Assembly: GCF_021130785.1 (NCBI RefSeq)
Contig: NC_060207.1
Coordinates: 193,238,501 to 193,302,500, forward strand
Length of the DNA stretch: 64,000 bases
Source: Homalodisca vitripennis
Taxonomy: Eukaryota > Arthropoda > Insecta > Hemiptera > Cicadellidae
Reading direction: 5' to 3'
Below the pieces are notes generated by a model. The model was given only the letters and a program-made list of their open reading frames with translations. It did not search any database and had not been told where the DNA came from. Shown here piece after piece: positions 58,293 to 64,000 of this stretch. Positions within the stretch are counted from its first letter, which is position 1; each line of letters begins with the position of its first letter. Position numbers and translations under genes: made by a program.

Positions 58293-58717
58293 CTAATTCA
58301 TGTATTTCCCTAAACTTTGCCAATCCATTCCGTTTAAATAGCAGTCATATTCATGTTTTGACAATGTACATTTTCCGAGATAATATTTTCTAATATGCGA
58401 TAAAATCGGGCAGACCGCAACGTAGTGAAACACGTTCTCATTTTCATGCCTGTTGCACAATGAACAAGAAAAGTTTCCTTCCTGCAACCATGGCTTGTAA
58501 TTGAGGTCAACAAGTTCGGCTCTGGCCTTTATTGCCCAAGATATAATACAGATATCTGTGTTATCAGTGAGGAACGACCTGTCACCAAGGTCAATATTGA
58601 GGGTCAGGTACTGTGAGTGGTACAGAGAGGTCCTCGCCCTGCCTACACAGTCAGCGCGCCACGCGGTTCTCAACCCCTCCACCACGCTCCTCAGCTGATC
58701 CGCCACTCTCTCCCTCT
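58293..58717 (-). pseudogene. LINE ORF2 protein, C-terminal zinc segment
   Basis: Resumes directly after the SINE target duplication: ADQLRSVVEGLRTAWRADCV, then FSCSLCNRHENENVFHYVAV and CP. The C-x2-C ... H-x4-C pattern is the usual C-terminal zinc motif of these LINEs. The natural stop follows GKYMN at 58293-58295. With the segment at 58981-59548 it makes one protein, split only by the SINE. Confidence 0.75.
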
Positions 58718-58980
58718 TTTTTTTTTTTTTTTTTTTTTTTTATTCTTTTTTTTAGCCTCAGCTTTTTTTTTAAGCTATGCTGGCTTCGATGTACACTGAT
58801 ATTTTATTACACTGGTATTTTTGATTTACAAAGTACACTATCAATCGTGTCTAAGTATTTATTTACAAAGTACACTATGAATCGTGTCTATGCCTGATTG
58901 GACCTCCCCGGGATTTGAACCCGTGATCTCTCGGTTAGAGAGCCGAGACTATAACCATTAGTCTACGGAGGAGGACTATA
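58718..58980 (-). mobile_element. tRNA-derived SINE (family S2) inserted in the LINE
   Basis: The 14-bp target duplication CACTCTCTCCCTCT is found at 58704-58717 and 58981-58994. On the minus strand the element has a tRNA-like head (58901-58973), a body with a duplicated segment (TTTACAAAGTACACTAT at 58825 and 58862, period 37 bp) and an A-rich tail (58717-58760 as Ts). All parts of a complete SINE are present. Confidence 0.85.
58901..58973 (-). ncRNA. tRNA-like head of SINE S2
   Basis: A box TAGACTAATGGTTATAG and B box GGTTCAAATCC lie on the minus strand, with an arm CTCGG/CCGAG around an eight-base loop CTCTCTAA. The loop is one base too long and the acceptor stem is poor, so this is a SINE promoter and not a tRNA gene. 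Confidence 0.6.
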
Positions 58981-59548
58981 CACTCTCTCCCTCTCATCTA
59001 TCCTTAGGTCTACAGTGATACCACACTTGCGGCCCAACTTTACCCATTCCCGGTACCAATAGATGCGTTTATTGATTATTTCCTTCGCGAGAATTACAGG
59101 TAGCCGATCTTGAGGTAATGAAAAAAGTTTAGAAATATAATCAAGATTATAGTTTAATGTATAAAAGAGCAACTTTTCAAATTTTGTTTCTAAATATAAA
59201 ACATAATTTGGCGTATTAGTAGGGAGAGAGAATAATTTTTTAATGAAATATTTTTGTACCGACTCAACCTTCTCGTTTTCAAAGCATCCCCACACCTGAG
59301 CGCCATAACACAAAATAGACCGTATTATTGTATTGTAACACGTGTACTTACCACTCAATGGAACTTTGTTATTTTTGAATAATCCCCCCCAAATTGAACT
59401 GGTTGCAAATTTTGGCGATTTTGATTTTTCTTCGAAATGTAATTTCCAGGATAAATTTGTATTAAGACTAATTCCCAAATATTTATACTGATTCACCACC
59501 TCCACCCTTTTACCTTTGTATAACCATTTGTCATTAGCTCCCAGTTTA
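58981..59548 (-). pseudogene. LINE ORF2 protein, post-reverse-transcriptase segment
   Basis: About 190 codons, starting with GKLGANDKWLYKGKR ahead of the ATG/GTG at 59505, then YKYLGISLNTNLSW (the motif after the reverse-transcriptase thumb), SILCYGAQVWG and VESVQKYFIKKLFSLPTNTP, ending RIDERERV where the SINE enters. This region is typical of jockey/CR1/R1-like ORF2 proteins. No stop occurs before the insertion, so the LINE was fairly young when the SINE landed. Confidence 0.75.
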
Positions 59549-59566
59549 CCATTTGTAAATTGTTAT

Positions 59567-59640
59567 GTCCTCCTCGAGAATCGAACCCGTGACCTTCCGA
59601 TTAGAGAGTCGCTACCTTACCTCTACGGTACAATGAACGT
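59567..59640 (-). ncRNA. Second S2-like tRNA-related sequence
   Basis: The minus strand shares ACTCTCTAA, CGGAAGGTCACGGG and the B box GGTTCGATTCT with the SINE head nested in the LINE. It lies just beyond the LINE 5' end and has no SINE body after it. It is either an older SINE into whose body the LINE inserted, or a solitary tRNA-like remnant. Confidence 0.5.
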
Positions 59641-60700
59641 CGTTTACGTTTACAGTTCCAATGCAACAACTCTTTTATTCTAGTTGAATTTCATTTAGAT
59701 CTTTTTAAAACTCGGTTGTTCGGCATGTCGTCTTGTAGTGAGTAAATAAACGTATTATTTACTATTTTATATCGAAAGTAAGTAATTACCAGACTTAATA
59801 ACGAGACACTAATATGGCGTTAACGATGTCGAGAATTACTCGTATAATGATTGCACATTGTCCATAATTAGCTGTATAATTAAATTTCCCTTTGAATTAA
59901 ATTTCATTATACATAAAGCCTAAACGTGTGGCAAATATGAAATATCGTGAGGCATTGTTGTTATTCTTTGGCTTCTTCTGACCTACAATTGTTTTATTTA
60001 TACATTGTCACAGTATAGTGTATGTGAAGCATTTTAACCAACATAAATAAGTAGGACTGGCTTTTGTGAAAACAGTAGTTACGTAAAAGACTTGTTGCAA
60101 GAAAAGTGGAATGGAATTGGGTCTGTTTGTGGCTCCGTCGTTACTTTCAAAGGCAAACGATTCCGTCGACGAATTCATTCCATTAATATCATTGATTTCT
60201 CGTTAGTATAAAATTGTTATTTAAGAACCGTAGAACAAATACAACTTCAATAATGTGTTTACAAAATAGTATATGCTCCAACTTTGTTTAAAGACAAATA
60301 AAATATATTAAAGCGGAGGATATCGTATGAGAATAATGAACGGTATTAGAATTATTAATTATAAGAACGTACGAAAACCATTTCAAAACCCACACTACTA
60401 ATTGTTAATTACTTGTATACAATTCGTGTACACTCCTTAAACATTTATTTGAAATGTCTTCGCTGTACTTAAGAGATAACAGCGTAAACTATTGAGTCTG
60501 ACATTCCCACCATTTCAAAACCGGTTCTAATCGCTAGCGCTATCAGAGATCTTATCTCTAACGCTATCTCTCTGGCCAAAGTTAGGGAACGTTTACCTGT
60601 AGAAGTTACACTCAAATTGTTATTACTTTCGATTATAATTTTGTTAGTGTTCATGAAATTAAAATGTGCATAAGAGCCGGCTTTACTGGTAGCCATCTTA
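59641..60700. other. Intergenic DNA, nothing recognised
   Basis: A minus-strand frame of 75 codons at 60469-60696 has ordinary composition but no motif. Not called. Confidence 0.4.
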
Positions 60701-60704
60701 CCAC

Positions 60705-61062
60705 ATAATTTTTTGTTTGAAGTTAATCGACAGCTATAACAAGTTTATTATATAAATATCACATGTAAGAGAAAAAACGAATAATTAAATATAAAAATAC
60801 TCATATTTGTTCCTAATAAATTATTTTTATTCACAACTATTTATATATTTATTTACTTTATATATTAATGAACAATTTAAGGACTCTTATATAATATTGA
60901 TTTTATAAGCCGGACAAGTCATATACTATGTTAAGAGTGTTGGTTGGTACTTTATTTCTACATAGACAAGAATTAGTTCGATGATGGTGCATGGATTTTT
61001 ATTTATGGGATTTGACTTAGCGTCATTGATTTATATAGCTCAGCAGGCTGGTATTTTACCAC

Positions 61063-61145
<83 letters not shown>

Positions 61146-62160
61146 CGGTACATATTATATATTTATTATATATATATAATAAATATATAAATAAAAATAA
61201 ATTTGATTTTCCTGATTTTTAAATATATAATATCACGACACTTTACCAGGAGCAGTCCTACCAATTTTCAATCAAATTTAGTCATCCAGAAGAACATCCT
61301 TACAACATTTGAAACTAAAATTACAGGTACTAAAATTAACAATTTACTCAGCATAAAGTTCCAAAATAGAATGGTCTATGAATAAATCAATACGGTACAA
61401 TAACAGCTACACAAAGTCAACAAACGCTCCACAAACACAAAGAAATGTATTGCTGATTTCATACATTATTTGGAATACACAAGAGCGAGGCTGCACGCTT
61501 AACGCATTACATGTAAAATTTACCCTGTGTTGGGTTCCCAGGGGAATATGTAATCGAGATTTAACGTTTCAGCACATTTCCATGCCTACATTTCATTTTG
61601 AATACTTAAATCAGTACTTATTTTACTGTAAGTTTAGGTTGAAATGGTTTTTTTTTTTAATAATTCAATTAACGTGTTTATTCCACGCATCGTGTAACAA
61701 ACAGGTTTTGCTCAAGTCTAGATCATTTCATTCTCGAGATACCCTGTGAACATACAGGCAGTCAGACACAACAGACATTTTACAGCCTCTAGAAGACGGA
61801 ATAGAAAATCTACCAGCCCGCTGAGCTATATAAATCAATGAACCTCAGTCAAATCCCATAAATAAAAATCCATGCACCTTCATCGAACTAATTCTTGTCT
61901 ATGTAGAAATAAAGTACCGACTAACACTCTTAATATAGTATTTGGCTTGTCCGGATTTATAAAATCAATATTATATAAGAGTCCTTAAAATGTTCATTAA
62001 TATTTAAAGTAAATAAATATATAAATAGTTGTGAATAAAAAATAATTTTATTAGGAACAAATATGAGTATTTTTATTTTTAATTATTCATTTTTTTCTTT
62101 TACAAGTGATATTTATATAATAAATGTTTTAAAGCTGTCGATTAACTTAAAACAAAATCG
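60705..62160. mobile_element. Element with about 350-bp terminal inverted repeats
   Basis: The left repeat (60705-61062) and right repeat (61805-62160) match in inverted orientation over their whole length with scattered changes, for example AGTTAATCGACAGCT / AGCTGTCGATTAACT and GATGATGGTGCATGGATTTT / AAAATCCATGCACCTTCATC. The interior of about 740 bp holds a long TA tract and a copy of the dispersed motif family (61725-61770). No transposase is present. A 123-codon frame at 61378-61749 is unidentified. A non-autonomous foldback-type transposon is the simplest reading. Confidence 0.65.
61065..61143. repeat. TA microsatellite
   Basis: About 39 TA dinucleotides, just inside the left inverted repeat; the adjacent 61150-61200 is also palindromic TA-rich sequence. 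Confidence 0.9.
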
Positions 62161-62675
62161 AATTGTGTATTGATTAAAAACTAATAAAAACGTACTGAAT
62201 ATAATTTGTTACAGTAAGTGTGGATATAATATGATAATAGTAATGAGAAGTGTATAGAAGCTTACGGTAATGAGGTGCTTTGACATTGCTGCCTGAGGCT
62301 CCCAGGCTTCATCTCTTGTTCCTGCTACATTGTCACTCTATATATGACTCATAGAGAAGACATCGAATACCTTCTAAAACAGCACCGTTGTTTCTAGTTA
62401 ACACCGTTGGTAAAACCGCAGACAAAAGACTATAGGTTTGTTTCTCTGTGGTACTACAATATCATACAAATGCGTGCGGGAATAACAAGAGCAGGAGTTA
62501 TTCGAAAGGCATTTAGTTTGCGTCACTAATCCCTGCGAAATTAAAGTGTGAAAGCATTTGTGAGATTACGCCTAGACCAAATATTATTATTATCAAATGA
62601 ATTATTTAATGAGTTAAAAGTGTGCTTGTAATGTTTTTCCGAAACAAATTGTATAAACAAGAGCATTTATTAAAA
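62161..62675. other. Intergenic DNA
   Basis: Nothing recognised. Confidence 0.4.
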
Positions 62676-62679
62676 TACA

Positions 62680-63400
62680 ACAAAAATAAAATTATAATAT
62701 CTGAACTATACGACGAAATTTTAGCTTTAATTTAACAGTGTGTTTCTTACATAATTTGACTAGTAAAGAAGGACAAGATTACTAATCTCCTAGACCTTTG
62801 TTTTCGAGTTATACAATGTATACAATACAATACAATAAGTAACAAAGTATACTTTGGCAACTAAATAACTGTGCATTTATTTTCTTTGAAGTTATTAATC
62901 TGGAATGGTTTCTAAATCATTAATTATTAATTTTAAAACAACATTTAAGAAAGCTTTTATTAAACTGTATGTTTCCTATACCGTTCGATTAGTAAGGAGA
63001 TGATTACTAATTTCCAAGATATTTGCTTTCGACTTCGACATTAGGGTTAGATGCACCCTTAAGTATACTTTTGTAACTGAATAACCCTAGAGTTATTTTG
63101 TTTGATTAATCTGGATTTGTTTTTAAATTATTAATATTACTAATCTTAAAACAACTTTTAAGAAAGCTTTATTAAACTGTATGTTTCCTATACCGTTCGA
63201 TCGTAAGGAGAAGATTACTAATTTCCAAGATATTTGCTTTCGACTTCGACATTAGGGTTAGATGAACCCTTAAGTAACGATGTATACTTTTGTAACTGAA
63301 TAACTCTACAGTTATTTTATATGAAATTATTAACATGGTATATTTTATAATTTATTAGTAACAAACTTTAAAACACTTTTAGAATAATATTTAGGAGCAT
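62680..63400 (+). repeat. Tandem repeat, unit about 212 bp
   Basis: TAAACTGTATGTTTCCTATA with the following CCGTTCGAT and CATTAGGGTTAGATG blocks occurs at 62961 and 63173 (period 212 bp) at well above 90% identity. A diverged unit precedes (TAACAGTGTGTTTC near 62733), and part of a fourth follows to about 63400. This is a short satellite-like array. Confidence 0.75.
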
Positions 63401-63614
63401 TTTTATGGAGAACTATGGAGCACTCGGTCGATGTTGTACATTTTGCAAGTTTCCACGTCATCATAATATTCTATGTCATGGGTTAAGACTATTATTAAGT
63501 GCACAGCTTTTACGTAAAGTCATGAGTTGAACTTCGATTGCTTCGGCCATTAAACAGGTACCTAAAGTATCCACCCTTTATTATCAAAGATTTACAGTGA
63601 AGAAAGTTATTCGG

Positions 63615-63615
<1 letters not shown>

Positions 63616-63710
<95 letters not shown>
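63616..63710. repeat. CA microsatellite
   Basis: About 47 CA dinucleotides without interruption. Confidence 0.95.
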
Positions 63711-63712
<2 letters not shown>

Positions 63713-64000
63713 ATCTGTCAGTTCAACAATTTAGTAAAAATTGTTATTACATTTTTTGACATGATATTAGTTGATCAACGTAACATTCTTGACATAATGT
63801 GTTTAAAACGTTAAATTTTATATCAGTTTATTAAAACCCAAATTTAAAATAAAGGTTTTCTTGCAATAAGTTTAATGTAACATTTACCTTATTTGATTGC
63901 TCCTAAACTGCAACTAGTTTTCCTATATTTCTATCTAGATAATAATTATTAATGTTTCATGTGTAGAGACTAAGCATACATAGAATATCCAATAAATATC
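63711..64000. other. Intergenic DNA at the window end
   Basis: AT-rich, nothing recognised. Confidence 0.4.

Larger units (their letters stand above)
58022..59557 (-). mobile_element. 5'-truncated jockey/CR1-like LINE with target duplication
   Basis: Reading on the minus strand, TACAAATGG (59549-59557) precedes the element and TACAAATGG (58022-58030) follows its 3' tail, a 9-bp target duplication. The 3' end is AATAAAGCACTTTTTCTTC with a short TTC repeat. The coding part covers the C-terminal end of ORF2. A SINE interrupts it at 58718-58980. The 5' break is just before the YKYLG region, so only the last 320 or so codons exist. Confidence 0.75.

Noticed and set aside
58613..58897. Plus-strand frames running through the T tract
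   Set aside because: They overlap the SINE tail and the antisense of the LINE coding region; the F-rich translation comes from poly(T).
58901..58973. Functional tRNA gene on the minus strand
   Set aside because: The anticodon loop has eight bases, the acceptor stem is poor, and the sequence lies inside a SINE with an A tail and target duplication.
61378..61749. 123-codon plus-strand protein
   Set aside because: It lies inside the long-inverted-repeat element, has no recognisable domain, and part of it covers the dispersed motif repeat.
63510..63707. Cys-Val repeat protein
   Set aside because: Pure translation of the CA microsatellite.

Overview
This is a gene-poor, AT-rich piece of a eukaryotic nuclear genome. 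The combination of elements (piggyBac with TTAA target sites, a Penelope-like element, Helitron and Helentron remnants, RTE-like and jockey/CR1-like LINE pieces, tRNA-derived SINEs, MITEs, and long TA, TG and CA microsatellites) is typical of a large, repeat-rich arthropod genome. It is probably an insect and perhaps a hemipteran, but no host gene or ribosomal RNA is present to settle that. No operons, CRISPR arrays or bacterial-type signals are visible. Most open reading frames are short chance frames.

Layout. 1-13 kb is mostly unremarkable intergenic DNA holding a Helentron-like head (3.16-3.44 kb), small MITEs (5.8 and 7.9 kb), a LINE 3' tail (11.3 kb) and a degenerate tandem motif (11.5-11.9 kb). 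13-22.8 kb holds a tRNA-like element set in an inverted repeat (13.6-13.9 kb), an internally deleted Helentron with an endonuclease remnant (15.5-16.8 kb), an RTE-like non-coding element (17.5-18.6 kb), a foldback element (20.6 kb) and two unidentified minus-strand frames (13.0 and 22.4 kb). 22.8-33.5 kb is sparse.

33.6-38.55 kb is a nearly perfect palindrome with arms of about 2.4-2.5 kb and a spacer of about 50 bp. A tRNA-like sequence closes each outer end, and a short foldback element sits at the centre. It is followed by a Penelope-like element encoding a GIY-YIG protein (38.8-40.2 kb), a decayed Helitron (40.5-41.67 kb), an internally deleted piggyBac element (47.71-48.97 kb) and a 71/142-bp higher-order tandem array (52.3-52.6 kb).

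The only candidate that does not look like an ordinary transposable element is at 54.2-55.5 kb. It has a cysteine-rich zinc-ribbon-like N-terminus joined, across a frameshift, to about nine near-identical 33-residue acidic/proline repeats. From 55.9 kb to the end come an RTE-like repeat, a Kolobok-like transposon remnant with TTAA at one end, a 5'-truncated LINE with its own target-site duplication and a SINE nested inside it, an element with inverted repeats of about 350 bp (60.7-62.2 kb), a 212-bp tandem repeat, and a CA microsatellite.

I see no confirmed new biological system. The observations most worth following are the long palindrome (possible long-hairpin RNA source and foldback-duplication product), the zinc-ribbon/33-residue-repeat gene, the oppositely oriented hammerhead-like motifs bounding the Penelope-like element, and the tRNA-like units embedded in inverted repeats. 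All alignments here were made by eye. No database search was possible.
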